Shown: positions 1 to 8,283 of the stretch, one piece after another | How the letters are laid out: every line of letters begins with the position of its first letter | Position numbering within the stretch: the first letter of the stretch is position 1 | NCBI GenBank assembly: GCA_035513215.1 | Contig: DATKCK010000081.1 | Coordinates: 1 to 34,221 of the forward strand | DNA: 34,221 nt | Direction: 5' to 3' | Source of the DNA: DATCZB01 sp035513215 | Lineage (GTDB): Bacteria; Pseudomonadota; Gammaproteobacteria; Steroidobacterales; Rariloculaceae | The notes under the pieces: generated by a model | The model's database searches: none | Told to the model about the DNA's origin: nothing | Seen by the model: only the letters and a program-made list of their open reading frames with translations | Position numbers and translations under genes: made by a program

Positions 1-36
1 TCGACCCAAGTGAGTCGATAAATTGGGAGTGTCTAA

Positions 37-453
37 ATGGACTGTATGCGTCTCTCTTCAGTCTTGCTGGTAATGCTCCTCGCGTCTCCCGCATCGGCTC
101 AGCAAGCAAGCGAAGATGAGGAAGATTTGGACGTCATTGCTTCCGAAGACCTCGTGCGAGAATTACGCAGTGAAAGGCAAGCTGCGGAACGGCAAGTTGC
201 GGAGCTGGTGTCGGCCGACACCATAGAAGAGCGGTTGGCGAGCAGTTCGCGAGTGTTAGACCGATTGCTTGAACAGGGGTGCGAGTTGGATGTGGCGATC
301 AGGATAAGAATTCAAGCTTTTGAGGCCCGAATCGCGAGTGCTTCCAGCCAGGAGAGCGAACTAGTGCGCGAGCTTAAGTCGGGGCTAATCACGTTGAGGC
401 AACGAGCATTACGGCTTTGCTGCGAGCAAGAGTCGGTGATCTGTTTCGAATAG
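37..453 (+). CDS. Small exported hypothetical protein
   Basis: A 138-residue protein of unknown function. Residues 1-22 form a clear Sec signal peptide (hydrophobic LLVMLLASPASA, then QQ), so the mature protein should be periplasmic. The rest is strongly acidic and Glu/Arg/Leu rich, with heptad-like spacing around residues 38-75 that suggests a helical or coiled-coil protein. Cysteines are concentrated in the second half, with a C-C pair and a further Cys in the last 12 residues, which could form disulfides in the periplasm. The ATG at 37 is supported by GGGAG about 6 bases upstream. No recognisable domain; neighbours give no functional hint. The gene is probably real because of signal peptide plus ribosome-binding site. 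Confidence 0.6.
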   Translation: MDCMRLSSVLLVMLLASPASAQQASEDEEDLDVIASEDLVRELRSERQAAERQVAELVSADTIEERLASSSRVLDRLLEQGCELDVAIRIRIQAFEARIASASSQESELVRELKSGLITLRQRALRLCCEQESVICFE

Positions 454-600
454 CATCGACCGGCCCACTATGGCCGAAAAGGTAAGTAGGTTTCTTGGGC
501 GTTCGGGCGCCAGTGGCCGCCCGGGACCTGCTCGTTTTCCGACGCTCGCCAAAGCTGCGGCCTGAGTGGCCGTTTCTTTTCCCGTTTTCCGTCGGTCATT

Positions 601-645
601 CAACGGGTGATATGATCCGGGCATCCGGTCCAAGTCGACCCGTTG
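601..645 (+). promoter_or_regulatory. Inverted repeat upstream of small ORF
   Basis: Perfect 8-base arms, CAACGGGT at 601-608 and ACCCGTTG at 638-645, are separated by 29 bases that hold CCGG-gcat-CCGG. It ends 17 bases before the ATG at 662 and could form a leader hairpin or be an operator. Chance occurrence cannot be excluded. Confidence 0.25.
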
Positions 646-661
646 TTGCCGTTTGATCAGA

Positions 662-874
662 ATGTCGAAGATCGAGAAAGGACGACTTGATGGCGTATCG
701 GGCATGCGAAAGTTCAGCGCGATTGAGCATTTCACGATCGCTGACGACATTGAGGCACAGATTAACTCGCCGAACAACACAGACGATCCCAAATGGCTTC
801 GGCGTCGTGCTGAGCGTGTCCGTCGCTTAGCGGAGCAGAAGCAGCAATCCACGGAGCACAAATCGCGCCAGTAG
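662..874 (+). CDS. Small basic hypothetical protein
   Basis: A 70-residue ORF beginning MSKIEKGR. The C-terminal half (DDPKWLRRRAERVRRLAEQ) is highly basic and amphipathic, and resembles a class of short proteobacterial proteins of unknown function with a DPKWLRRRAxRxRRLAE stretch (from memory). No signal peptide or membrane segment, so probably cytoplasmic. A TTG at 653 could extend it by three residues. Neither start has a good ribosome-binding site, which is the main doubt. It could be translated from a structured leader, since an inverted repeat lies just upstream. Confidence 0.45.
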   Translation: MSKIEKGRLDGVSGMRKFSAIEHFTIADDIEAQINSPNNTDDPKWLRRRAERVRRLAEQKQQSTEHKSRQ

Positions 875-1169
875 GGCCGCCATGAACCTGTTATCTGAGA
901 TTCGCGGCGCATGCATTCAGCGTCTCCATCCTTCCCAGCTGCACACTATCTAGCTCAGGCGCCAGAGCTCTGACGATTAGTCTCACTGATCGGGAATTCC
1001 ACTTCGCTTTCGTCGCCATCGGGCGTGAGCACGCGGGGCTCGCGCAAGTCGTATGCCATGCTTCGCTCTCGATTCAGGCCATCGACTTTCCCTTATAAAG
1101 TACTTGCACATAGCGCGACCTCTAGTATATCGTGCTGCTGGGCACTATGGACGCATCCAATCGACGCGC
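875..1169. other. Intergenic region, no gene seen
   Basis: I see no supported gene here. A weak sigma70-like pair (TTGCAC near 1104 and TATATC near 1126, about 16 bases apart) lies 40-65 bases before the ATG of the oxidoreductase and might be its promoter. The oxidoreductase frame stays open back to 1053, but the extra N-terminus does not look like protein. Confidence 0.2.
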
Positions 1170-2369
1170 ATGAAAGACCGCAAAGCGGTTCATCGCAGTG
1201 AATCCGTCGACGATCGCTCGGATTGCGTCGTCGTTGGCGCAAGCTTCGCGGGTCTCGCCTGCGCGAAGTCGCTCGCGGTCAGCGGGCTGCGCGTGACGGT
1301 GTTGGAGCGCAAGAGCGATCCGGGCGAGAAGCTGCACACCACGGGCATCATCGTCAAGGACGCCATCGACCAGATCGCGCTGCTCGACGGGCTGCCGGCC
1401 GAGCTCGTTCGTCGCGTCGATGGCGTTCGTCTGTATTCGCCGAGCATGCAGTGGGTCGATCTGGCCGCGCCGGGCTATTACTTCCTGGCGACTGATACCG
1501 CGAACGTGATGCGCTGGCTGGCGCGCCAGGCCGAAAAGGCCGGCGCGCGGATCGCCTACGGGACGACGTTTCGCGATGCCAAGCGCGCGCGCGGCGGATT
1601 CGACCTCGGCGAGCTCGGCGCCGCGCGTTTCCTCGTCGGCGCCGATGGTTCGCGCTCGCGCGTCGCGGCAACGCTCGGGCTCGGCCGCAGCCGCAAGTTT
1701 CTCTTCGGGGTCGAGCATGAATATGCCGGGACGGAGGTTGTGGAGCCCGGCAAGCTCCACTGCTTCATCGACCGCCGGATAGCGCCGGGCTACATAGGCT
1801 GGGTAATCGCGGGAGTGCACGAAGCGCAGGTCGGTTTGGCTCGCCGACTCCGCGGCAAACCGGTTCATCCCAATGCGGCGATGAGGGCTTTTCTCGACAA
1901 AGTCGCGCCCGTGTTCGACTTTCGCGATCTCGAGCCGAGTTGCATCCGCGCCGGATTGATCCCATGCGGCGGCGTCGTTCGTCCCGCTGCGGCGCGGCGG
2001 GCCTTGCTCGTCGGCGACGCCGCCGGCATGGTGTCGCCGGTCACCGCGGGCGGGATCCATACGGCCTTGAAGCACGGCAGCGCGGCCGGGCACGCCATTG
2101 CCGGCTATCTGAGCGGCAAGTGCGAGGATCCGAGCGGCTGGTTCGTCGACGGCTACCCGAGCTTTCGAGCGAAGCGGCTACTACGCTTTCTGTTCGATCA
2201 CTGCCAAAGCGATACGGCTTTCGACCTCCTGCTCGGCACCCGCGCAATGCGCATGGCTGCGAGTCTCGTCTACTTTCACCACAGAGGCGCTTTCGAGCCG
2301 CCGGCGAGGAGAGGCATTAGGCGCCTTCCTCGCGAAATTCCCGAAGAGGGGTCGGACCCGCGGGTCTGA
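1170..2369 (+). CDS. FAD-dependent oxidoreductase (geranylgeranyl reductase-like)
   Basis: A 399-residue flavoprotein of the PHBH/geranylgeranyl-reductase group. Residues about 18-50 hold the dinucleotide-binding Rossmann motif (VVVGASFAGLACAKSLA, ending in VLERK), and residues about 270-305 hold the second FAD signature (LLVGDAAGMVSPVTAGGI) with the GD motif. Enzymes of this group reduce isoprenoid double bonds or hydroxylate aromatics; the substrate cannot be told from sequence. No signal peptide, so cytoplasmic. The ATG at 1170 is preferred because the Rossmann fold then begins about 17 residues in; the frame is open from 1053. The last eight codons (EEGSDPRV and stop) are supplied by a palindromic repeat at 2346-2375, suggesting the original C-terminus was altered. 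It stands alone with no pathway partner nearby. Confidence 0.8.
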   Translation: MKDRKAVHRSESVDDRSDCVVVGASFAGLACAKSLAVSGLRVTVLERKSDPGEKLHTTGIIVKDAIDQIALLDGLPAELVRRVDGVRLYSPSMQWVDLAAPGYYFLATDTANVMRWLARQAEKAGARIAYGTTFRDAKRARGGFDLGELGAARFLVGADGSRSRVAATLGLGRSRKFLFGVEHEYAGTEVVEPGKLHCFIDRRIAPGYIGWVIAGVHEAQVGLARRLRGKPVHPNAAMRAFLDKVAPVFDFRDLEPSCIRAGLIPCGGVVRPAAARRALLVGDAAGMVSPVTAGGIHTALKHGSAAGHAIAGYLSGKCEDPSGWFVDGYPSFRAKRLLRFLFDHCQSDTAFDLLLGTRAMRMAASLVYFHHRGAFEPPARRGIRRLPREIPEEGSDPRV

Positions 2370-2375
2370 CCCCTC
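2346..2375. repeat. 30-base palindromic repeat
   Basis: Arms GAGGGGTC-G-GACCC and GGGTC-T-GACCCCTC flank a central GC, perfect except for one position (2354/2367). It can fold into a strong hairpin and could terminate transcription from either side. It overlaps the end of the oxidoreductase gene, providing its TGA, and abuts an RND pump remnant on the other strand. The GGGGTCxGACCCC core resembles dispersed REP-like palindromes of proteobacteria (from memory). Confidence 0.7.
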
Positions 2376-2506
2376 GTACGCCGGCCTCGCGTCGTCCTTG
2401 TTCACCATGCTGTAGAGTGCGGGCAGCACGAACAACGTCAGCAGCGTCGACGAGACGATTCCGCCGATCACGGCGGCGCTAACGGCCGCTGCACTTCGGA
2501 GCCCGT
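2373..2506 (-). pseudogene. C-terminal fragment of a CzcA/AcrB-type RND pump, frameshifted
   Basis: On the minus strand, 2497 down to 2477 encodes EVQRPLA, and one frame over, 2477 down to about 2376, encodes AAVIGGIVSSTLLTLFVLPALY followed by SMVNK. Together these are the hallmark end of RND efflux pumps: the GxEVQRPLA loop and the final transmembrane helix. A single lost base near 2477 separates the two frames, and everything upstream of the motif is missing, so this is a dead remnant. It differs from the intact pump in this window, which reads VMKRIAAPMLGGVG at the same place, so it came from another RND system. No stop codon of its own is seen before the palindrome. Confidence 0.75.
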
Positions 2507-2720
2507 GCAAAGGCTTCAAGTTTCTTGGCGGTGGAGATGTTCGACGGGCAGAACTGGGAAGAGAGCGCATTGGGAGCAGAGGGCACCCAGCTCGAGACCG
2601 AAGCCGCGTCCCCATCACCTGTGCATCGGCATTTCGTTTCACTCAGACTCGCACCCGCGTTATGATTCCCGGGCGAATCGCCAGCGCTAGAGTCCATCGA
2701 GCGGGAAGCTTGCCCAGCAC

Positions 2721-3161
2721 ATGAAATCCGCGAACCAGCAAGAATGCATGGCAGCCAGCCTTTATTCGAGTGTCAAGAGGATTTCCCACAATCTCAGCCA
2801 GGTTGAGCTTCCCCGCGGTTTCACGCCAGAACGGTTCCGGACTCTGACGACTATTTACATGCATGGGCCGATATCGGTGACGAGAGTAGCCGCTCTTGAA
2901 CAACTTAGGCCGGCAACCGTCTCCAGAATGATCGCGTCTCTTGAGAGCGCGGGCTTCATCAGGCGACGCGATGCCAGCGACGATAAGCGCAGCGTGCTAC
3001 TTTCAACGACAGCTAAAGGGCGTCGGATGTATGAGCGCAGTAGCGAGCGATATCTGAGCTATCTGAACGAAGCCATCATGGCTCTCGATCCTGATCAGGT
3101 TGAGCTCATCGGCGAGCTGGTATCCTTGCTGGATAGGTTGAGCGTAGCACTGGAAAAGTAG
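2721..3161 (+). CDS. MarR family transcriptional regulator
   Basis: A 146-residue protein with the MarR winged-helix layout: helices around residues 10-35, an HTH at about 52-80 (ISVTRVAALEQLRPATVSRMIASLESAGFI), and the wing with the basic turn RRRDASDDKRSVLLSTTAKGRR at about 81-102. It should act as a cytoplasmic dimer binding palindromic operators and respond to small ligands. The wing signature D-D-K-R-S is intact, so it is probably functional. No strong ribosome-binding site precedes the ATG at 2721; an internal ATG at 2748 is possible. The nearest gene it might control is the RND remnant on the opposite strand, as MarR proteins often repress efflux pumps, but that target is dead here. 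Its real target is unknown. Confidence 0.88.
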   Translation: MKSANQQECMAASLYSSVKRISHNLSQVELPRGFTPERFRTLTTIYMHGPISVTRVAALEQLRPATVSRMIASLESAGFIRRRDASDDKRSVLLSTTAKGRRMYERSSERYLSYLNEAIMALDPDQVELIGELVSLLDRLSVALEK

Positions 3162-3440
3162 ACTGGCCAGCTAGACTCCAGCAAAAAGGGAGACCAGCAG
3201 CGGGCGGCCAAGCAGATGATATGGTTTCCGGCGGTGGTGGTTGGCCTGCGTCGACCCCTTATAGTCCGGTCGTAGCCTTCCTCGTAGCAGAGTCTCTCAG
3301 CTAAAGCTCCCCGCTCCGTCTTCATAAATAGAAGTCGATCGAAGTCCGAGCGGCTGAAAGTACTATTCCCAAGCAGAATTCGCCTTCAGGCTCGCCTGAA
3401 CGGAACTTTTCTCCTCGTCGGCCGGTAAGACCAGGTAGAA

Positions 3441-4016
3441 ATGTCGAACAAACTCGACCAAGCCTTATTGCAGCGGTTCGTGGACGGTGACCACGCAGCG
3501 TTTGAGATGCTATTCCGGGGGTTCGAGCATGACGTGTACCGATGGATTCTCCGCATCGTCCGCGACGAATCGATTGCTGAAGATGGAGTCGTTGAGGCGT
3601 TCTGGCGCTGTTACCGCAGCCGTGCACGCTTCGACCCGTCCCGCAGCTTCGGGGCGTGGATGCGCCGTATCGCGACGCGTGTGGCGATCGATCTGTTGAA
3701 ATCGACACGGCGACACCGCGCCATCCGGGGCGGAGAGATGGAGGCAACGCCTATCGAGCATTCAGGCAGCGCGGGTGACGCAAGTCGACAGGCGCAGGCC
3801 GATGCCATCGTGCGGGCGTTCGATTCACTGCAATCGAAGCTGCGAGTTGTCGCTACGCTGGCACTGATCGAGGAGCGGACCCAAGAGGAAATCGCCGTAG
3901 CACTCGGTGTGCCGATCTACGCGAGGCGCTGCCGCCAACAAAGGCTAGTGCCTCACGGCATGACGTCTGGCCGTTGCTCGTGGAACGGTTGGCCGAGCGC
4001 CCACGTTGGTCTCTGA
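3441..4016 (+). pseudogene. ECF sigma factor with replaced C-terminus
   Basis: Residues 1-155 are a clear extracytoplasmic-function sigma factor: region 2 (DHAAFEMLFRGFEHDVYRW through the FGAWMRRIATRVAIDLLK helix) and region 4 up to EERTQEEIAVALGVP. Normally the recognition helix (G-T-V-K-S-R-type) and 15-25 more residues follow. Here the frame instead runs into unrelated residues (IYARRCRQQRLV onward) and stops at 4016. The DNA after about 3910 encodes, in another frame, the end of a membrane protein. The simplest reading is a deletion that removed the sigma C-terminus and the start of the next gene. Without its recognition helix the product should not read -35 elements. A sequencing error alone would not restore the missing part. 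Confidence 0.75.
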
Positions 4017-4099
4017 TCGATATAGGACTAGGCGTGGCAGCGGCCGTCTCATTGCTGTTCTTTCCGGAATGGCTCTGGCTGCTCGTATATCACCTGTAG
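3908..4099 (+). pseudogene. C-terminal remnant of a small anti-sigma-like membrane protein
   Basis: In the frame of 3908, overlapping the sigma gene, the DNA encodes DLREALPPTKASASRHDVWP, then LLVERLAERPRW and a hydrophobic segment (LIDIGLGVAAAVSLLFF) with a tail PEWLWLLVYHL and stop at 4097. The LREALPPTKAS stretch followed by one membrane span resembles small anti-sigma factors that follow ECF sigma genes. There is no start codon with a ribosome-binding site in this frame; the N-terminus appears deleted together with the sigma C-terminus. The anti-sigma identity is an inference from position and shape. Confidence 0.6.
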
Positions 4100-4140
4100 G
4101 GGCGGGAAGAAGCCGGCTCCAGTGAAAGGAGGTTTTAGAA

Positions 4141-4575
4141 ATGCAATCGCATCCTTACTTGAGTGCCTACATGGCAGGCATCGTCGTACCCACGCTATTC
4201 TTGCTCATCATTATGTGCATCTATGCCTACAACCGTTACTACTTCGAGGTCTCCAGTCAGTTCGTCATTCCACTGCCGGGCGCGCCCCTAGACCGCGCAA
4301 TCTTGTTCCCGATGGCAGTGGTGCCGAACGTGTGGGGCGTATGGAACATGCTGTATCTGGGATTACGTTCCCGCTTTCGGTGGCCGCTTGCCATGCACGG
4401 AGCCGCATTGCCGCTGGTGCTAATGCCTGCCGGCTTCGCGCTGGCACGCTCGCTCGACGTGTTCGACATCCAGTGGCAGTTTGCCCTGCCGATGGTGCCG
4501 GTCGGCATGGCGATCTATTACTTGGCGTGGAAGTATCTGGTGGCATTCCTGAATCGCGAGGTAGGCATCGACTAG
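4141..4575 (+). CDS. Four-helix integral membrane protein of unknown function
   Basis: A 144-residue protein with four hydrophobic segments at about residues 9-30, 54-75, 82-103 and 112-135, separated by short charged loops. It should sit in the inner membrane. No enzymatic motif is visible. The start at 4141 has a very good ribosome-binding site (AAAGGAGG ending 8 bases upstream). It lies 41 bases after the remnant membrane ORF at 3908-4099, so it was probably the third gene of an ECF sigma/anti-sigma operon and may be a target or sensor of that system. It is intact although its putative regulator is broken. Confidence 0.7.
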   Translation: MQSHPYLSAYMAGIVVPTLFLLIIMCIYAYNRYYFEVSSQFVIPLPGAPLDRAILFPMAVVPNVWGVWNMLYLGLRSRFRWPLAMHGAALPLVLMPAGFALARSLDVFDIQWQFALPMVPVGMAIYYLAWKYLVAFLNREVGID

Positions 4576-4646
4576 AACCTGCGCATCTTTGTCCGGATCG
4601 ACCCGCCGGGGCTGTCGAATCGTGCCTCTGAGAATGCCGGTGGTCT

Positions 4647-7415
4647 TCATGTCTTAGGCGTGGCGCTGGGAATCTTCACCGATGCAGAGGAGTCAGGTGC
4701 TGGGAACGCGCCGGTGTCGAACGCTTGCGCGATCGTTCGGAACGTACGCGTGTTCGACGCGAGCGCTTCCGCCACGACGTCGGGATGCGACGGCTTACCG
4801 TACAGGAAGCCTTGCAGCTGGTCGCACGCGCTCTGGCCCAGGAAGTCTCTCTGAACCGGCGATTCGACGCCCTCGGCGACCACAGTAACGCCAAGTGTCT
4901 TTCCCATTGCTATGATCGCTTCGATAATGGCCTTGTCTTCCTTGGAACCTGGAAGGTCGCGAATGAACGAACGGTCGATCTTCAAGGTATCGAGCGGGAA
5001 TCGCTTGAGCTGCACCAGCGAAGAGTAACCTGTCCCAAAATCGTCAATCGCAAGACGAATACCCAAGTCTCGTATCTGGGATGCGATCTCGATCGCGCGC
5101 TCGATGTCGGATACGAGCATGCTTTCTGTGATCTCCAATTCCAGCAACTCTGGCGGCATTTGCGTTTGCTCAAGGATGTCACGGACATCCTGCAGCAAAC
5201 TCCCATGACTGAACTGCCTGGGCGAGAGATTCACGCACATGGTGATCCGTGGTAGGCCAGCGCGGAGCCATGAGACGCTCTGTTCGCATGCCTGACGCAA
5301 GACCCACTTTCCAATTGGGACGATGAGACCCGTATCTTCCGCAACCGGGATGAACTGTGCCGGGGTGATCGTGCCGAGCTCGTGGTTCCACCATCGCAGC
5401 AATGCCTCGACCCCTTCTATCTCTCCCGTCTGCGCATCGACCTTGGGCTGATACTGTATGCGGAACTCGCCTCGATCCAGGGCCTGCTGGAGATGCTGCT
5501 CCAATGTCAGGCGCTCAAGGCTCATCGGCGCCAGGTCAGGAGAATAGACGGCCAGGCAGTTTTTGCCATTCTGTTTAGCCGCATACATGGCGACATCACC
5601 GTTCCGAGTGAGCACGCCGGCCTCGGTTCCGTGCTCGGGGAACAGGGCTATCCCGATGCTCACGGTTACCCGACACTCTTGCCCTTCAAGCACGATCGGC
5701 TCGTGCACTGCAGCAATGATTTTTCGCGCGACAAGCGACGCGTCGTCTGGTGAGTCCATGTCTTCGAGGAGAACGATGAACTCATCGCCACCATGCCTGG
5801 CGACGCAATCCCCGCTGCGAACACAACCGGAGATTCTGGCACCGACTTCCCGCAGCAAGGCATCGCCTGCGCCGTGGCCCAACGAATCGTTGACGATCTT
5901 GAATCGGTCCAGGTCTATGAACAGAATCGCGAGATGGCGCATCCCCCTGCGCCTCGCCGACCGAATCGAGCGACCCAGTATCTCGTTGAAGAACGTCCGG
6001 CTCGGTAGACGCGTCAACTCGTCGTGCGTGGCGAGAAAGGCGACGCGTTCCTCGGCCTTCTTCCTGTCGGATATATTCTCGACAGTCGAAATGTGGTACG
6101 CGGGATTGCCATCCTTGTCCCATTTCATCGTCGAGTTGATGCGTACCCAGATGATCTCGCCATTTTTCGAGATATACCGCTTCTCCGCCGTGAAGGATCC
6201 GATCTCACGTGCCGTCATCTTTTCGACCATCGTATCGGTGATGCCCTGATCGTCCGGATGCGAAATGTCTTTGACCGTCTTCTCCTTGAGTTCGCGCTCC
6301 GAGTAGTCGAGCATCTCAACGAGCGCCTTGTTTGCATGCAGGAATTTGCCATCGAGGGCGACATGGCTTATGCCGATCGCGGCCAGCTCGATCGTGCTTG
6401 AGTATCGCTCCTGGCTGTCTCTGAGCTGCCGCATGGTGTATTCGCGTTCGTAAACGCTTGCGAACTGTGTGGCGAGTCGAGACAGCAAGCTTTCCAGGCT
6501 GTCATTCAGCGGCAAAATGCGTGGACTCCGAAACTCGATGGCGCCGATGGGCTTTCCTCGCAAGATCACCGGTACGAGGACGGCACAATCCGCGTGTGAT
6601 TGCCCGGGACCCTCGTTGAAGCGTGACAGATCATCTGTCCAAAAAATCTCTCCGGAACGAGACGCAATGCGGACGAAGTGCTCGCTCAAGCGCCTATTGC
6701 GCTCCTTCTTTTCGGGGGACTCAACGGGATGCGTGTCACTGCCGAGAAACGCTCTGGCGGCAACGCTTGCCGCGCTTCGTTCGACATCGAAGCTCCAGTA
6801 CTTCCCGGACTCCCATCGTTCCGATTCGCAGACGGCCTCAAGAGCGAGCGACGGTTTGTTCTCGGAGTCTTCCGTGACGAATAGCCGGGCAAGTGTCGCG
6901 TCAAGCTCGTGGAGCTGACGTTCGCGGACTTCGTTCGTGACTTCTCTCGTGACGCCCGCATATCCGATGAACGTGCCATTGACATCAAACTGCGGACGAC
7001 CGCTCGATTCGAAGTAGCGAAATGAGCCGTCAGGCTCGGGTCGCTCAACGACAAGCCCTGAAAACTCTCGTCGCGATTCGATGACCGATTTATGATCTTC
7101 CCATGTTCCGTCGAGGGGCGACCCGTCGATCTCCCATCGCGTCCTTCCGAGCAGGTGTGACGCCGCGTGTTCCCGGTTTTCGGAGTTTCCGTGAAGAATC
7201 GTCGTAAAGCGCGCTGCCGCGTCGAGTTCCCAGTAATACTCTGTCGATAGCTCGACAAGCACTTGAAGACGCTGTTCGACCGAGAGGGCCGGACCGCCCT
7301 CCGGCTCCCGCGGCTTGATCTGGGTCTTGCTCGCCTCGCTTGGTGACATTGGGGTACTCGAGGGATCAACGGCGATAGGGAACTGTTGACTGCGTTCGGC
7401 TGCAGTTAGACTCAC
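4647..7415 (-). CDS. PAS-GAF-PAS-GGDEF-EAL cyclic-di-GMP synthase/phosphodiesterase
   Basis: A 922-residue soluble signalling protein. Order: PAS at about 45-165; GAF-like at 170-325; PAS with PAC tail at 335-455 (WVRINSTMKWDKDGNPAYHI); GGDEF at 458-625; EAL at 635-895. The cyclase signature GGDEF is intact (542-546), with the RxxD product-inhibition site RSGD five residues before it. The phosphodiesterase signatures EALLRW (670-675) and DDFGTGYSS (791-799) are also intact, so both activities are possible, with the sensory domains deciding the balance. No membrane segment is seen, so input is cytoplasmic. The start is a GTG without a clear ribosome-binding site; ATG at residue 23 is an alternative. 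It is transcribed alone, convergent with the membrane protein at 4141. Confidence 0.93.
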   Translation of the reverse strand: MSLTAAERSQQFPIAVDPSSTPMSPSEASKTQIKPREPEGGPALSVEQRLQVLVELSTEYYWELDAAARFTTILHGNSENREHAASHLLGRTRWEIDGSPLDGTWEDHKSVIESRREFSGLVVERPEPDGSFRYFESSGRPQFDVNGTFIGYAGVTREVTNEVRERQLHELDATLARLFVTEDSENKPSLALEAVCESERWESGKYWSFDVERSAASVAARAFLGSDTHPVESPEKKERNRRLSEHFVRIASRSGEIFWTDDLSRFNEGPGQSHADCAVLVPVILRGKPIGAIEFRSPRILPLNDSLESLLSRLATQFASVYEREYTMRQLRDSQERYSSTIELAAIGISHVALDGKFLHANKALVEMLDYSERELKEKTVKDISHPDDQGITDTMVEKMTAREIGSFTAEKRYISKNGEIIWVRINSTMKWDKDGNPAYHISTVENISDRKKAEERVAFLATHDELTRLPSRTFFNEILGRSIRSARRRGMRHLAILFIDLDRFKIVNDSLGHGAGDALLREVGARISGCVRSGDCVARHGGDEFIVLLEDMDSPDDASLVARKIIAAVHEPIVLEGQECRVTVSIGIALFPEHGTEAGVLTRNGDVAMYAAKQNGKNCLAVYSPDLAPMSLERLTLEQHLQQALDRGEFRIQYQPKVDAQTGEIEGVEALLRWWNHELGTITPAQFIPVAEDTGLIVPIGKWVLRQACEQSVSWLRAGLPRITMCVNLSPRQFSHGSLLQDVRDILEQTQMPPELLELEITESMLVSDIERAIEIASQIRDLGIRLAIDDFGTGYSSLVQLKRFPLDTLKIDRSFIRDLPGSKEDKAIIEAIIAMGKTLGVTVVAEGVESPVQRDFLGQSACDQLQGFLYGKPSHPDVVAEALASNTRTFRTIAQAFDTGAFPAPDSSASVKIPSATPKT

Positions 7416-8037
7416 AAACTAAACTATCGACCAAGGATGGACGAGTGCCGGGTTCACACATCCGTAACGAAGCGTGGCGGGCCAGTCTGGGCAAACGGCC
7501 TCATTGCGGTTTTGAGACTGACTTCACATTTTTCGAGCTAAAGAAATGGCTTACGTGGTCGAAGAAGAGTGGCGCTCGATATCCTGCATGGCTTGCTGGC
7601 TTTCAGAAGGGCGTTGCGACAATAAGAGCATACCATCGCGGTTCGTTGCCTATGGATCGGGCGTTGGATAGACACAAGACTTGCGCACGTTTTTCCCGCG
7701 TGCGTACCGTATTGAGGCCCTGATTTGACCCGCCGATAAGCATCATGGATGTGCGGCGCGAGCGGCGCGCGGGATGTGCTAGCGAAGCAATGTCATGAGC
7801 TCATCTGGTCTCACCGCTTTCGAGTGCAACCAGTTCGTCAAGCGCCCTGTTCGGCCACGCATTCCCAAAGAAGCTTTTCGACAGGACGACGAAGCCATGA
7901 GGAGAATTGGATTGACCGTGGTCGATCTCGTGCGCCTGAGGCTATTTTTCTCGAGGCCGGGCGTCCCGGGAACGTTCTGCTGGCATTTTTCAGCCGAGTA
8001 GGCGCGACGCGGGGCAGGGTAGGAGCGGAGAGGAAAC
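7416..8037. other. 622-base region without a convincing gene
   Basis: Open frames exist (7445-7723 and 7795-8001, plus strand) but neither has a ribosome-binding site, a domain or natural composition. The stretch around 7897 (MRRIGLTVV in the plus frame) resembles the first residues of a common exported substrate-binding protein leader and then loses coherence, so the area may hold eroded coding DNA. The promoter of the cyclic-di-GMP gene should lie at its left edge. Confidence 0.4.
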
Positions 8038-8275
8038 ATGCGAAAATGCAGGATGCATTGTGCGACGGCGCTTGCAGCCGCCGGGTTCACCCTCTCGGCG
8101 AACGCGCAGAACACCGCAGGCATCGACGACGCCAGGCTCGAGAATGCAATCGCCCACGGCGAATGGTTGACGCGCGGCGGTGATTATGCAGAAACACACT
8201 ACAGTCCGCTGACGACAAGATCTACATGGGCTATCTGGATACCGGCGGCAACCGGGGAGGAGTTAGCGGAGTTCT
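8038..8275 (+). pseudogene. N-terminal fragment of a PQQ-dependent dehydrogenase
   Basis: The ORF starts with a good ribosome-binding site (GGAGAGGAA just upstream), a signal peptide (ATALAAAGFTLSANA-Q) and then the typical opening of quinoprotein alcohol dehydrogenases: DDARLENA, GEWLTRGGDYAETHYSPLT. After SPLT the match stops. Another frame at 8211-8243 reads DDKIYMGYLD, which looks like a later propeller strand, and the first frame at about 8245-8275 reads AATGEELAEF, like the next strand. So several deletions or frameshifts have removed most of a gene of about 600-700 codons. An intact relative lies 560 bases downstream at 8836, so this could be the dead copy of a duplicated pair, though the two N-termini are not close in sequence. 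Confidence 0.7.
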
Positions 8276-8283
8276 GTGAACGC

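Noticed and set aside
465..485. Short CGGCC/GGCCG hairpin after the first gene
   Set aside because: Only 5-base arms in GC-rich DNA; expected by chance.
1122..2093. Long open frame (323 codons) on the minus strand
   Set aside because: Antisense to the FAD oxidoreductase; Arg/Ala/Asp-rich shadow composition, no motif.
7445..7723. 92-codon plus-strand frame beginning with GTG
   Set aside because: No ribosome-binding site, no domain, composition not convincing; listed only within the gene-poor region.
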